From Polynucleobacter asymbioticus QLW-P1DMWA-1 (GTDB lineage Bacteria > Pseudomonadota > Gammaproteobacteria > Burkholderiales > Burkholderiaceae), in NCBI RefSeq assembly GCF_000016345.1, contig NC_009379.1:1984001-2048000 (forward strand): a DNA stretch of 64,000 nucleotides, given 5' to 3'. Shown one piece after another: positions 55,788 through 64,000 of this stretch. The notes below the pieces were generated by a model. The model was not told the origin of the DNA. It ran no database searches and saw only the letters and a program-made list of their open reading frames with translations. Position 1 is the first letter of the stretch; each line of letters opens with the position of its first letter. The position numbers and the translations under genes are program-made.

Positions 55788-57172
55788 GCAAAAAGCGGAT
55801 TGCCATTGTTGGCGCAGGTATCTCTGGCTTAGGCTGTGCTTATGCATTACGTCAACATCCGGGTATTGAAATCACGCTTTATGAAGCGGGTGATCACATA
55901 GGTGGGCATAGCAACACCGTAGACCTGACTTGCACTATCGATGGCAAAGAAGTAATTCATGGAGTTGATACGGGCTTCCTAGTATTTAATCGTAAGACCT
56001 ATCCGCGCTTGGTGCGTCTTTTTGAAGAAATTCAGGCCCCAGTATCACCCTCTGAAATGTCCTTCTCGGTATCTATTGATGCCTCAGAGAAAACTCATGG
56101 GCATCGGAATATTGAATGGGCCGGTAACGACCTAAACTCCTTCTTTGGACAAAGATCCAATCTCCTATCCCCATCGTTCTGGAGAATGGCTTACGACATC
56201 TTGCGCTTTAATCGCTTGGCAACCAAATTAGCACAGGAACAAATAGACGCGGGGCATCAATACGCAAAACCAGATGAAACGATTGCACAATTCCTGAAAA
56301 GAAATCGCTTTAGCCAAAGCTTTAAAGAAAACTATTTTTTACCAATGATTGGCGCTATTTGGTCTTGCTCAGTCGAGCAGATGCTGGAGTTCCCAATCCA
56401 AACCATGATTCGGTTTTGCCACAATCACGGTTTATTGCAGATTCAAAATAGACCCCAATGGCTGACGATACAAGGCGGTTCACGCGAATACGTCAAACGC
56501 CTTGTCAAAGCCTTAGAAAACCATCGCATCACTATTAGACGCGAAGCAGCGCTGCGTATCAATGTTACCCAGGATGGAAGTGCTCCCGTCGAAATTGTGA
56601 GCACTTCAGGATCAAGCCTATTTGATGAAGTAGTAATGGCTTGTCATAGCGATCAAACATTAGACCTTGTGCATGGAATGAGCGCTCAAGCAAAAAATAT
56701 TTTGTCAGCAATTCCATATCAAAAAAATCGCGCCATTCTTCACACCGATAACCGCTTTCTTCCAGAAAATAAGCGCTGTTGGGCTGCGTGGAATTACACA
56801 GCCAAATCTGGAATTGCGCCATCATCAAAACAGCACGTCAGTGTGAACTATTTAATCAATCGCTTGCAGCCCCTTCCAAAAGAGCTTCAAAATACACCAA
56901 TTATTGTGAGCTTAAATCCCTCTACCGACCCCGACCCGAACTTGGTTCACAAAGAAATTTTCTATTCACATCCGGTATTTGATATGCATGCTATACAGGC
57001 ACAGAAAGAGCTACCGCTCATTCAAGGCGTCTCTTCGATTTGGTACTGTGGTGCATGGACTGGATTTGGCTTTCATGAGGATGGATTGCGCTCTGGAGAA
57101 CTGGTAGCAGAAGCCTTGATTGAGAGCATGCGTTTGCCAATTCAATCCATCCCCAAGCAAGATACGCAATAA
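55784..57172 (+). CDS. FAD-dependent amine-oxidase-like oxidoreductase
   Basis: 462 residues with the dinucleotide motif VGAGISGLGCAYAL, LYEAGDHIGGHSNTV and a C-terminal FAD segment WYCGAWTGFGFHEDGLRSG. This NAD(P)-binding/flavin family accompanies DUF1365 and Cfa-like genes in many Proteobacteria and is linked in Rhodobacter, as I recall, to the singlet-oxygen sigma-E regulon and fatty-acid modification. The exact reaction is not proven. Stop directly abuts the next ATG. Confidence 0.88.
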   Translation: MSKKRIAIVGAGISGLGCAYALRQHPGIEITLYEAGDHIGGHSNTVDLTCTIDGKEVIHGVDTGFLVFNRKTYPRLVRLFEEIQAPVSPSEMSFSVSIDASEKTHGHRNIEWAGNDLNSFFGQRSNLLSPSFWRMAYDILRFNRLATKLAQEQIDAGHQYAKPDETIAQFLKRNRFSQSFKENYFLPMIGAIWSCSVEQMLEFPIQTMIRFCHNHGLLQIQNRPQWLTIQGGSREYVKRLVKALENHRITIRREAALRINVTQDGSAPVEIVSTSGSSLFDEVVMACHSDQTLDLVHGMSAQAKNILSAIPYQKNRAILHTDNRFLPENKRCWAAWNYTAKSGIAPSSKQHVSVNYLINRLQPLPKELQNTPIIVSLNPSTDPDPNLVHKEIFYSHPVFDMHAIQAQKELPLIQGVSSIWYCGAWTGFGFHEDGLRSGELVAEALIESMRLPIQSIPKQDTQ

Positions 57173-57958
57173 ATGAATCAGCCAAAGATTAACTTTGGAG
57201 TAGTGAAACATCGTCGCTTTAGACCGGCCTCGAATGCATTTGGTTATGGTGTTTTTACACTGTCTATACCAATGCGTACTCGCAAAATACATCCAGAAAT
57301 TCTAAGTGAGCGCGGCCTCAAAGACAACCGTAGCGGTCTATTCTCTTTTTTTGATAAAGACCATGGGCTGGGTGGTTCAGATAGCTTGGCATGGATTGAA
57401 AAAATCTTAAAAGACAATGGCATTCATCATGACGATGGTGAAATTTGGCTTCATACTTTTCCTAAAGTTCTGGGGTATGTATTTAATCCTGTGAGTTTTT
57501 GGGTATGCACTCAAACAGATGGGCAAGTGATTGCGGTGCTAGCAGAAGTGAACAATACTTTTGGAGAACGTCACTGTTATCTATTACATAAAGATTCTAA
57601 TGAGCCCCTCCGCTCAGGAGAAACACTCACTAGTAAAAAAGTATTTCACGTGTCTCCGTTTTGCGAGGTTCAAGGGGAGTATCGTTTTCGCTTCCTCTTT
57701 CCCCAAGATAGTCTCAGTAAAAACAATGCTGTTTACCGCATTGAACTACATGAAGACCAACTCCCACTCATCCATACCAGTATTAGCGGTACCAGTCGCC
57801 CACTAAGCCAATCCGCTTTATTGCTTGCCTTCATGCGCTACCCCCTGATGAGTTGGGGAGTAATTTTCCGCATTCATTGGCAGGCATTGAAATTATGGCT
57901 AAAAGGTGTACCCTTTCATTCAAAGCCAAATCCACCTGAATTAGAAGTCAGTAAATGA
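57173..57958 (+). CDS. DUF1365 family protein
   Basis: 261 residues, no signal peptide. Conserved VKHRRFRPASNAFGYGVF, VFNPVSFWVC and AEVNNTFGERHCYLL followed by KVFHVSPFCEVQGEYRFRF. The family has no established activity; constant partnership with the FAD protein and the Cfa-like enzyme suggests a step in modifying unsaturated acyl chains. Overlaps the next gene by four bases. Confidence 0.9.
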   Translation: MNQPKINFGVVKHRRFRPASNAFGYGVFTLSIPMRTRKIHPEILSERGLKDNRSGLFSFFDKDHGLGGSDSLAWIEKILKDNGIHHDDGEIWLHTFPKVLGYVFNPVSFWVCTQTDGQVIAVLAEVNNTFGERHCYLLHKDSNEPLRSGETLTSKKVFHVSPFCEVQGEYRFRFLFPQDSLSKNNAVYRIELHEDQLPLIHTSISGTSRPLSQSALLLAFMRYPLMSWGVIFRIHWQALKLWLKGVPFHSKPNPPELEVSK

Positions 57959-59250
57959 ATCGTCCCGGACACACCTTACTCTCGCGGCTCAACTTTTCAG
58001 GGCCAAAGAAATCAACACATTCAACGAACCAAGTACCCATTAGCGCACAAACTGTCTTAGGTATCTTGTCTCAACTACGTAGTGGTCATTTAACAATTAC
58101 TTTACCGAATGGCGAGGTAAATAAATTTGGCAATACAGCAGATGCTTTACACGCCGACATTCAAGTGTTGGACTGGTCATTCTTTAAGCAACTCTTATCC
58201 CATGGAGATATTGGCTTTGCCGAAAGCTATATTCGCGGCGAATGGAATACTTCTAACCTAAAAGCGATTCTGGAATTAGCGATTCGTAATCGCACCATTC
58301 TGGAGAAAGCAATCTACGGAAGTTGGCTTGGATCGATTCTGTATCGCCTTAAACATTGCCTACGTGATAACTCAAAGGCAGGTAGCCGTAAGAATATTCA
58401 TGCACATTACGATTTAGGTAACGCCTTTTATAGTCTGTGGCTTGATCCAACAATGAGCTACTCCAGCGCATGGTTCTCAGATGGGGACAAGCAAACTTTG
58501 GCTGAAGCTCAACGCGCCAAAATTAAACGTATTCTTACCTCTCTTGATACCAATCCCGGTGACCATATTTTAGAGATTGGTTGTGGCTGGGGCGGTGTAA
58601 TGGAAGAAGCCCTACGTAACGAGACTGCGATTACTGGGCTTACTCTTTCAACCGAGCAAAAAGCTTATGCGGAAAAAAGACTTGCCAATGTGTCTTCACA
58701 AACATCCAATGCCAAACACTTCGAAGTACGTCTTCAGGATTATCGAGATTGCCAAGAGCGGTTTGATGGAATTGCATCAGTAGAAATGTTTGAGGCCGTT
58801 GGTGAAAAACATTGGCCTGAATATTTTCAGACGATTGCCAAATGCCTGAAGACTGGCGGCAAAGCATGCGTACAAACCATTGTGATTGCTGAAGAACTCT
58901 TCGAGCGCTATAGACACAATACTGACTTTATTCAGCAATATGTATTTCCAGGAGGCATGCTGCCCTCGCGCGCTAGCTTTAAAGCAAGTGCCGCAAAGGC
59001 CGGGCTTCAGATTGAGAATGAATTTGCATTTGGGGTGGACTATGCCAAAACCCTCTGCTTATGGCGAGATAGCTTTAATTCAAAAGTTCAAGAAGTTCGT
59101 CAACTAGGATTTGACGAAGCCTTCATTCGACTCTGGAATTTTTATCTCATGTATTGCGCCGCAGGGTTTGCAGAGCGTAATATTGATGTGGTGCAGTTCA
59201 CATTAAGCCATCAGACCAACACAGCATCTAGGGATGCGATCAAAGCATGA
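57955..59250 (+). CDS. Cyclopropane-fatty-acyl-phospholipid synthase family methyltransferase
   Basis: 431-residue SAM-dependent enzyme acting on unsaturated acyl chains in membrane lipids. An N-terminal substrate domain (~1-140) precedes the methyltransferase domain: NIHAHYDLGNAFYSLWLDPTM, motif I LEIGCGWGGVMEEA, SVEMFEAVGEKHW and the late YCAAGF. Product could be a cyclopropane or a methylated/furan precursor; sequence alone cannot decide. Overlaps the SDR gene by four bases. Confidence 0.92.
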   Translation: MNRPGHTLLSRLNFSGPKKSTHSTNQVPISAQTVLGILSQLRSGHLTITLPNGEVNKFGNTADALHADIQVLDWSFFKQLLSHGDIGFAESYIRGEWNTSNLKAILELAIRNRTILEKAIYGSWLGSILYRLKHCLRDNSKAGSRKNIHAHYDLGNAFYSLWLDPTMSYSSAWFSDGDKQTLAEAQRAKIKRILTSLDTNPGDHILEIGCGWGGVMEEALRNETAITGLTLSTEQKAYAEKRLANVSSQTSNAKHFEVRLQDYRDCQERFDGIASVEMFEAVGEKHWPEYFQTIAKCLKTGGKACVQTIVIAEELFERYRHNTDFIQQYVFPGGMLPSRASFKASAAKAGLQIENEFAFGVDYAKTLCLWRDSFNSKVQEVRQLGFDEAFIRLWNFYLMYCAAGFAERNIDVVQFTLSHQTNTASRDAIKA

Positions 59251-60023
59251 GGCAAAAAGGAGTTGATCAGTTTGCCAGCAAACGGGTTTGGATTATTGGC
59301 GCCTCCAGCGGTATTGGTGAAGCTTGCGCTAAAGCCCTCATCCAAGCAGGTGCAAAGGTAGCTCTTTCGAGCAGACGAGTAGAACGATTAAATGTCATTG
59401 CTCAATCCGCCTCCACAAATCAGGCTTTAGTTTTTCCCTTAGACGTCACCCAAACAGATCAATTAAAAGCAGCTTACGATTGCATTCTGAATGGCTGGGG
59501 TGGAATTGATATTTTGCTATTTGTATCGGGCATGTATGTTCCTCTGCGTGCTGATCAATTTGATTTCCAGATAGCCGAGCAAACGATTGATGCCAATTTA
59601 CTTGGTCCGATGCGCGCAGTATCTCTTGTACTTCCTGAAATGCTCAAAGCACATAGTGGGCATATCGCCATCGTTGGCAGTGTTGCAGGCTATAGCGGAC
59701 TGCCTAAAGCCCTTGCCTATGGGCCAAGTAAAGCCGCCATCATTAATTTCTGTGAGAATTTGTATTACGACTTACTGCCAGAAGGCGTAAGCGTTCATAT
59801 GATTTCTCCTGGATTTGTGGCTACCGAGGCAACCGCTCAAAATGACTTTGAAATGCCTGCCTTAATAAGTGCCGAAGAAGCTGCAAATGAAATACTGAAG
59901 GGGATACAAGAAGGTGAATTTGATATTCACTTCCCTAAACGATTTTCAAGATTCTTGAAGTTTCTCAGAATCCTGCCTTACCCAGTGTATTTTTGGATTG
60001 TGCGCCGCTTTGTCAAAATCTAA
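59247..60023 (+). CDS. Short-chain dehydrogenase/reductase
   Basis: NAD(P)-dependent oxidoreductase of 258 residues: cofactor motif IIGASSGIGEACAKAL, NAG-like region LFVSGMY, catalytic Ser in VGSVAGYSG and YGPSK with the Tyr-Lys pair. The C-terminus is basic and hydrophobic (FLKFLRILPYPVYFWIV), suggesting membrane contact. Substrate unknown; context implies a lipid. Ends the operon, convergent with dsbA. Confidence 0.92.
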   Translation: MRQKGVDQFASKRVWIIGASSGIGEACAKALIQAGAKVALSSRRVERLNVIAQSASTNQALVFPLDVTQTDQLKAAYDCILNGWGGIDILLFVSGMYVPLRADQFDFQIAEQTIDANLLGPMRAVSLVLPEMLKAHSGHIAIVGSVAGYSGLPKALAYGPSKAAIINFCENLYYDLLPEGVSVHMISPGFVATEATAQNDFEMPALISAEEAANEILKGIQEGEFDIHFPKRFSRFLKFLRILPYPVYFWIVRRFVKI

Positions 60024-60046
60024 GCAGCGCATTCCTCAGTAAAGAT

Positions 60047-60694
60047 TTACTGCTTGTACTTATCTTTACGAATTTTTTCTTCCAAATAATCCATTACGGC
60101 AATGGCCTTCGCTTTGCTGCCAGCGATAGAGGGAGAGGTGACATATTTTCCCTGCATCACAATCGTAGGAACACCTTCAATGCGATAAGCCTCTGTTAAT
60201 TGTTTTGCTGCGCGTGCCTTAGACACCACAGCAAAAGAACGATAGGTTGCTAAAAAAGTATTCTTATCAATACCTTGTGAGGCAACCCAATCAGCAATTT
60301 CTGTCTCAGTCATTAAGCGCTTGTTTTCTTTATGCATGGCATACATGACTTTTTCATTCATTGCCTCACCTTTGCCCATTGCCTCAAGCGCATAAAACAA
60401 CTGGCTGTGCGGCAAAAAATCATCCCGAAATGCCACTGGCACTCTGCGGAATACAACATCTTTTGGTTGACGCTTCACCCAAGCACTCAGGTCAGGCTCA
60501 AAGTCATAACAATGTGGGCATCCATACCAAAAAAATTCAATAACTTCGACCTTCCCTTTGACCTCTACTGGTTGAGGCGCTTGCAAGATACGGTAGTCAA
60601 AGCCCTCTTCCATTTTTTGACCTTGCGCGTTTGCAAGGCCACTTAAAAATAGAAAGGTTGTGAAAACAAAAATTCTTTTGCTTAGTGAGATCAT
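60047..60694 (-). CDS. dsbA: Thiol:disulfide interchange protein DsbA/DsbL family
   Basis: Periplasmic oxidase that introduces disulfides. Signal peptide ends at GLANA (residue ~23); the redox site is GCPHC in EFFWYGCPHCYDFEP and the cis-Pro is in EGVPTIVMQG. Length 215 residues. It lies 13 bases after the SPOR gene. Confidence 0.95.
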   Translation of the reverse strand: MISLSKRIFVFTTFLFLSGLANAQGQKMEEGFDYRILQAPQPVEVKGKVEVIEFFWYGCPHCYDFEPDLSAWVKRQPKDVVFRRVPVAFRDDFLPHSQLFYALEAMGKGEAMNEKVMYAMHKENKRLMTETEIADWVASQGIDKNTFLATYRSFAVVSKARAAKQLTEAYRIEGVPTIVMQGKYVTSPSIAGSKAKAIAVMDYLEEKIRKDKYKQ

Positions 60695-60707
60695 GATGGA
60701 TTATTTT

Positions 60708-61325
60708 TTATTTACTAGTTTTAATCAAGGTTGGCTTAATACCCATACCACTTAATTTATCGCGCACAGCATTACTCTCATCCACACTGTTGTATGGGCC
60801 TGTACGTACGCGCCAAAGAGTGTTGCCATCGCTGGTCAGTTCACTCAATTGCGTTTGAATTCCTTGAATTGCCAACGTCGCTTTTTGTGCATCCGCATCA
60901 GCGCGCTTGGCAAATGCGCCTACTTGCAAGAAGTAAATAGCTTCCGTCTTTGGTGTAGGGGTAGCAGCAGTATCAGCCGATTTTTTACCATTTACTAAAT
61001 CGCCGATAGGATCCGACGAAGCTGGGGCAGGTGCTTTACCTTGCAAAGGTTTATTTAGGTCCAATGGTTCTACTGGTGCAGCAGGCTCTCCTTCAGTGGG
61101 AGCGGCTGAAGGCTTAATGGTGAGGGGTAGATTCGGTGCACGCACTCCAGGCCGCTCTTGAGGTGTATTTTTAGAAAGATAAAACGCAATAACGAAAGCA
61201 ATGCCAAGACCTACTGCTAGGCCAAAGATAAAGCCCAAAATAGTGCCGCCATATTGTGCATCGCTAGGGATCTTGTCTTGTTCCTGCTTCATGAAGCCAG
61301 TTTGTTGATTCGGTTTATTCATCAT
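60708..61325 (-). CDS. SPOR-domain membrane protein, FtsN-like
   Basis: 205 residues: short cytoplasmic N-terminus, one helix (LGFIFGLAVGLGIAFVIAFY, residues ~30-50), a Pro/Ala-rich periplasmic linker and a C-terminal SPOR domain (YFLQVGAFAKRADADAQKA..., ~130-205) that should bind denuded septal peptidoglycan. Likely a division protein. GAGG lies upstream of the ATG. Between argS and dsbA, as in other betaproteobacteria. Confidence 0.92.
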   Translation of the reverse strand: MMNKPNQQTGFMKQEQDKIPSDAQYGGTILGFIFGLAVGLGIAFVIAFYLSKNTPQERPGVRAPNLPLTIKPSAAPTEGEPAAPVEPLDLNKPLQGKAPAPASSDPIGDLVNGKKSADTAATPTPKTEAIYFLQVGAFAKRADADAQKATLAIQGIQTQLSELTSDGNTLWRVRTGPYNSVDESNAVRDKLSGMGIKPTLIKTSK

Positions 61326-61360
61326 GTCCTCATCTTACATTTTCACCTCATACATTACTA

Positions 61361-63088
61361 CTACATCTTTGCGGGTGCAGAGACCCCTAATACCCTTAGA
61401 CCATTTTGAAGCACTTGCCGAGTAGCAGATAGCAGTGCAAGACGCGCTAATTTCAATGCTGGATCATCTATTAATACCCGATCTGCGTTGTAGAAGGTAT
61501 GGAAATCTCCTGCTAAATCACGTAAGTAAAAAGCGAGCGCATGTGGAGCTAATTCTGCAGCCGCATCCGTCAATACTTCAGGATATTCAGCCAGACGTCT
61601 TAACAAATGATCTGAAGCTTTGCTTTGCAAGAGAGACAAATCTGCACCAGCTAAATCACTAGGCTTTCCGTCCCATTGCAGCAGGATAGAGGAGATACGC
61701 GCATGAGCATACTGCACATAGAACACCGGGTTCTCATCGTTTTGTTGCAATGCTAAATCAATATCAAATACAAATTCTGTATCTGCTTTTCTGGAAATTA
61801 AGAAAAAGCGTACAGCATCACGACCACGTTGCAATGCCAACTCACGCTCTTCTGGAGTCATTTCTGAAGTAACGCCACCAGACCATTCAACCAAGTCGCG
61901 CACAGTCACATAAGAGCCAGCACGCTTAGAAATTTTCACTTCTTCGCCATGACGCATCACAGTAACCATCTTGTGCAAAACATAATCGGGATAGGTTTTC
62001 GGAATATCCCAACCGCGCTTTTGAGCAACGCCCTGCAAGCCAGAGCGCACACGGGCGATCGTGCCATGATGGTCACTACCCTGCACATTAATCACTTTCT
62101 GAAAACCACGATTCCACTTGCTGGCATGATAAGCAACATCTGGTACAAAATAAGTAAAGCTACCATCAGACTTACGCATCACGCGATCTTTATCATCGCC
62201 ATCATCTGTCGTCTTTAACCACAAAGCACCTTCTGCTTCATAAGTCTTGCCAATGCTCTGAAGATCTTGAACAATCTGGGCTACGCTGCCATCGGTGTAC
62301 AAGGAAGACTCTAAGTAATAGCAATCAAATTGAACGCCGAAGGTTTTTAAATCAATATCTTGCTCATTACGCAAATAAGTAACTGCGAATTTACGAATCG
62401 CCTCAAGATCATCTTTGTAATCTGGTGATACTTTAAATGCGGCAGCAATTTCAGCAATGTATTCGCCGTTATAGGCTTGCTCAGGCCATTGCGGATCGCC
62501 TGGTTTAAAGCCCTGCAAACGTGCTTGAACAGAAAGAGCCAAATTGGCAATTTGTACACCAGCATCGTTGTAATAAAACTCACGATGCACTTTAGTTCCT
62601 TGCGTTGCCAATAAGTTTGCTAACGCATCACCCAAAGCAGCTTGGCGCCCATGACCCACGTGAAGCGGTCCAGTAGGATTGGCTGAAACAAATTCGATCA
62701 TGGCACTTGCCGCGGGGCCTGAAGCTGGTGTCAGCTGGCCAAAATGGGTTCCAGAACCCAGAATTTCACTTACTACTGCAGTTTTAGCGGCATTGCTCAA
62801 ACGAAAATTAATAAACCCAGGGCCAGCAATTTCACAAGATGCAATGAGCTCCCCATAACCAGGCTGTTTTTGTAAGTGCTCGACTAGAGACTGGGCCAAC
62901 TCCCGCGGATTTAGTTTCCAAGGCTTAGAGAGCTGGAGGGCAATATTACAAGCGACATCACCGTGATCTACAGCCTTAGGGCGCTCTAAACGGGGGGTTG
63001 GCGCCTCATCCAGGCCACGCTCCTGAGCCAAGCCCTGAAGGGCAGCACTCAGCATTTCAATTAAACGATTTTTATTAGTCAGCAACAT
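61361..63088 (-). CDS. argS: Arginyl-tRNA synthetase
   Basis: Class I synthetase of 575 residues. The HIGH signature appears as [13 protein letters not shown] and the KMSKS equivalent as VKISKRAG; the C-terminal DALR anticodon domain has [13 protein letters not shown]. It opens the argS-SPOR-dsbA unit and is divergent from DUF1840 across 35 bases. TAAACT nine bases before the ATG is a possible -10. Confidence 0.97.
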   Translation of the reverse strand: MLLTNKNRLIEMLSAALQGLAQERGLDEAPTPRLERPKAVDHGDVACNIALQLSKPWKLNPRELAQSLVEHLQKQPGYGELIASCEIAGPGFINFRLSNAAKTAVVSEILGSGTHFGQLTPASGPAASAMIEFVSANPTGPLHVGHGRQAALGDALANLLATQGTKVHREFYYNDAGVQIANLALSVQARLQGFKPGDPQWPEQAYNGEYIAEIAAAFKVSPDYKDDLEAIRKFAVTYLRNEQDIDLKTFGVQFDCYYLESSLYTDGSVAQIVQDLQSIGKTYEAEGALWLKTTDDGDDKDRVMRKSDGSFTYFVPDVAYHASKWNRGFQKVINVQGSDHHGTIARVRSGLQGVAQKRGWDIPKTYPDYVLHKMVTVMRHGEEVKISKRAGSYVTVRDLVEWSGGVTSEMTPEERELALQRGRDAVRFFLISRKADTEFVFDIDLALQQNDENPVFYVQYAHARISSILLQWDGKPSDLAGADLSLLQSKASDHLLRRLAEYPEVLTDAAAELAPHALAFYLRDLAGDFHTFYNADRVLIDDPALKLARLALLSATRQVLQNGLRVLGVSAPAKM

Positions 63089-63123
63089 AGATAAGTGAGT
63101 TTATCAGGTGGTAAGCTATCGAA

Positions 63124-63441
63124 ATGATCTATCAATTCCGCTCTAAAGCTGGTCCAGATGTCATCATGCTGGCCGATCTGACTAAGAGAATCTTTGATAT
63201 TTTGGGACGCCCACTGGAACCCAGAGGCATCCTTACTGTAGAGCAACTGCCTGAACTCATTACCTCCCTAGAAACAGCCATCCTAAAAGATCTTGAGGAG
63301 CGCTCCAAAGCAAAAGGTGAAAATGAAGAGCTGGCTGAAAAACCCAAATTAGCAGATCGACTTGGTCAAAGGGCCTACCCTTTCCTTGAGCTCATGAAGC
63401 AAGCTAAAGCAAAAAACGAACCAGTAATGTGGGGTGTTTAA
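63124..63441 (+). CDS. DUF1840 family protein
   Basis: 105-residue cytosolic protein with MIYQFRSKAGPDVIMLADLT at the N-terminus and RAYPFLELMKQAKAKNEPVMWGV at the end. Restricted mainly to beta- and gammaproteobacteria; no function known. TAAGCT six bases before the ATG gives a weak leaderless arrangement. Its stop shares TTAA with the metH stop on the other strand. Confidence 0.9.
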   Translation: MIYQFRSKAGPDVIMLADLTKRIFDILGRPLEPRGILTVEQLPELITSLETAILKDLEERSKAKGENEELAEKPKLADRLGQRAYPFLELMKQAKAKNEPVMWGV

Positions 63442-64000
63442 TCCAATAAGCTCGCAAGTTGACGGCGCGTATCTTCAACTGATTGACCCCGGCGCTTCGC
63501 AAGATCTTCCACCTGATCGTTTGAAAGCTTACCAACATTGAAATACCGAGCATCAGGATGAGCCAAATAAAACCCGCTCACGCTGGATGCAGGATTCATG
63601 GCCATTGATTCAGTTAACGTCATACCAATATCTTCAGAACCAATAACTCGCAATAGATCTTGCTTTACCTCATGGGCTGGGCAGGCAGGATAGCCAGGCG
63701 CTGGACGAATACCGCGGTACTCTTCATTAATCATTTGATCATTTGTCAGAATCTCATCAGTCGCATAACCCCAGAGATCAGTACGCACACGATGGTGCAT
63801 CAACTCAGCAAATGCCTCTGCTAGGCGATCAGCCAAAGCCTTCAACATAATTGCACTGTAGTCATCATGCTTTGCCTGAAATTCAGCAACTTTCTTTTCT
63901 ACGCCGTGACCAGTGGTAACTACAAAACAACCTAAATAGTCAGCCACGCCCGAATCTTTTGGTGCCACATAATCAGCAAGGCAACGATTAGGTCTGCGAA
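63438..64000 (-). CDS. metH: Methionine synthase (cobalamin-dependent), C-terminal activation domain only (5' part outside window)
   Basis: Transfers methyl from methyltetrahydrofolate to homocysteine via cobalamin. The visible ~187 residues open with RPNRCLADYVAP and contain DLWGYATDEILTNDQMINEEY and RGIRPAPGYPACPAH, the SAM-binding reactivation domain. The frame is open to the window edge; GTG 63968 is internal, not a start. Cobalamin, homocysteine and folate domains must lie beyond 64000. Confidence 0.93.
   Translation of the reverse strand, partial: RRPNRCLADYVAPKDSGVADYLGCFVVTTGHGVEKKVAEFQAKHDDYSAIMLKALADRLAEAFAELMHHRVRTDLWGYATDEILTNDQMINEEYRGIRPAPGYPACPAHEVKQDLLRVIGSEDIGMTLTESMAMNPASSVSGFYLAHPDARYFNVGKLSNDQVEDLAKRRGQSVEDTRRQLASLLD

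Overview
The window is an ordinary, gene-dense piece of a bacterial chromosome. It most resembles a freshwater betaproteobacterium of the order Burkholderiales, and Polynucleobacter is my best guess. The reasons are gene order (kdsD-kdsC-lptCAB-hpf-ptsN-hprK-rapZ; lolB-ispE-tRNA-Gln-prs-rplY-pth; coxB-coxA-ctaG-coxC-SURF1-ctaA-ctaB-SCO; gshA-gshB-PTS IIA-ptsH-ptsI), moderate GC, very short intergenic spaces and a small-genome style of packing. I see no insertion sequence, prophage, CRISPR array, rRNA or integrase. No gene-free stretch exceeds 300 bases; the longest are 47752-48014 (263 bases) and 32750-32929 (180 bases).

Layout. 1-2.3 kb: 3' part of uvrA. 2.3-10.8 kb: a CPA2 cation/proton antiporter, then Kdo synthesis and LPS transport (kdsD, kdsC, lptCAB), then hpf and the regulatory PTS genes ptsN, hprK and rapZ; rpoN, usually between lptB and hpf, is missing. 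10.7-17.6 kb: GO DNA-repair pair mutM-mutY, a TPR-LolB fusion, ispE, tRNA-Gln(UUG), prs, rplY, pth. 17.6-23.8 kb: ferredoxin, coaD, rsmD, two M16 peptidases, ftsY, and rpoH behind a perfect CIRCE operator. 23.8-32.9 kb: an aa3/caa3-type cytochrome c oxidase cluster with copper and heme A assembly genes, almost all on the minus strand. 32.9-40.2 kb: methyltransferase-like protein, comF, trmL, gpsA-secB-grxC-rhodanese, gpmA, ctpA, a MoeB/ThiF protein. 40.2-48.3 kb: EI, HPr and a mannose-type IIA in one operon with glutathione synthesis; then Amt, GlnK and a porin behind an NtrC-like site; ubiK. 48.3-55.1 kb: lipoate genes in a VanZ-led operon, birA-coaX, heptose adenylyltransferase. 55.2-60.0 kb: a five-gene coupled operon for oxidative stress and fatty-acid modification. 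60-64 kb: dsbA, a SPOR protein, argS, DUF1840, and the C-terminus of metH.

Most striking observations: (1) about thirteen genes have a TANNNT -10 hexamer exactly six bases before the start codon and no Shine-Dalgarno, the signature of leaderless transcripts; (2) CIRCE over the rpoH promoter, with the -35 TTGACA inside the operator; (3) LolB is fused to a TPR protein without a lipobox; (4) an NtrC-type enhancer precedes the ammonium operon although rpoN is absent from its usual locus; (5) the BioC-like protein has lost the glycine-rich SAM motif; (6) MutY has an enlarged iron-sulfur loop. No wholly new multi-gene system is evident.
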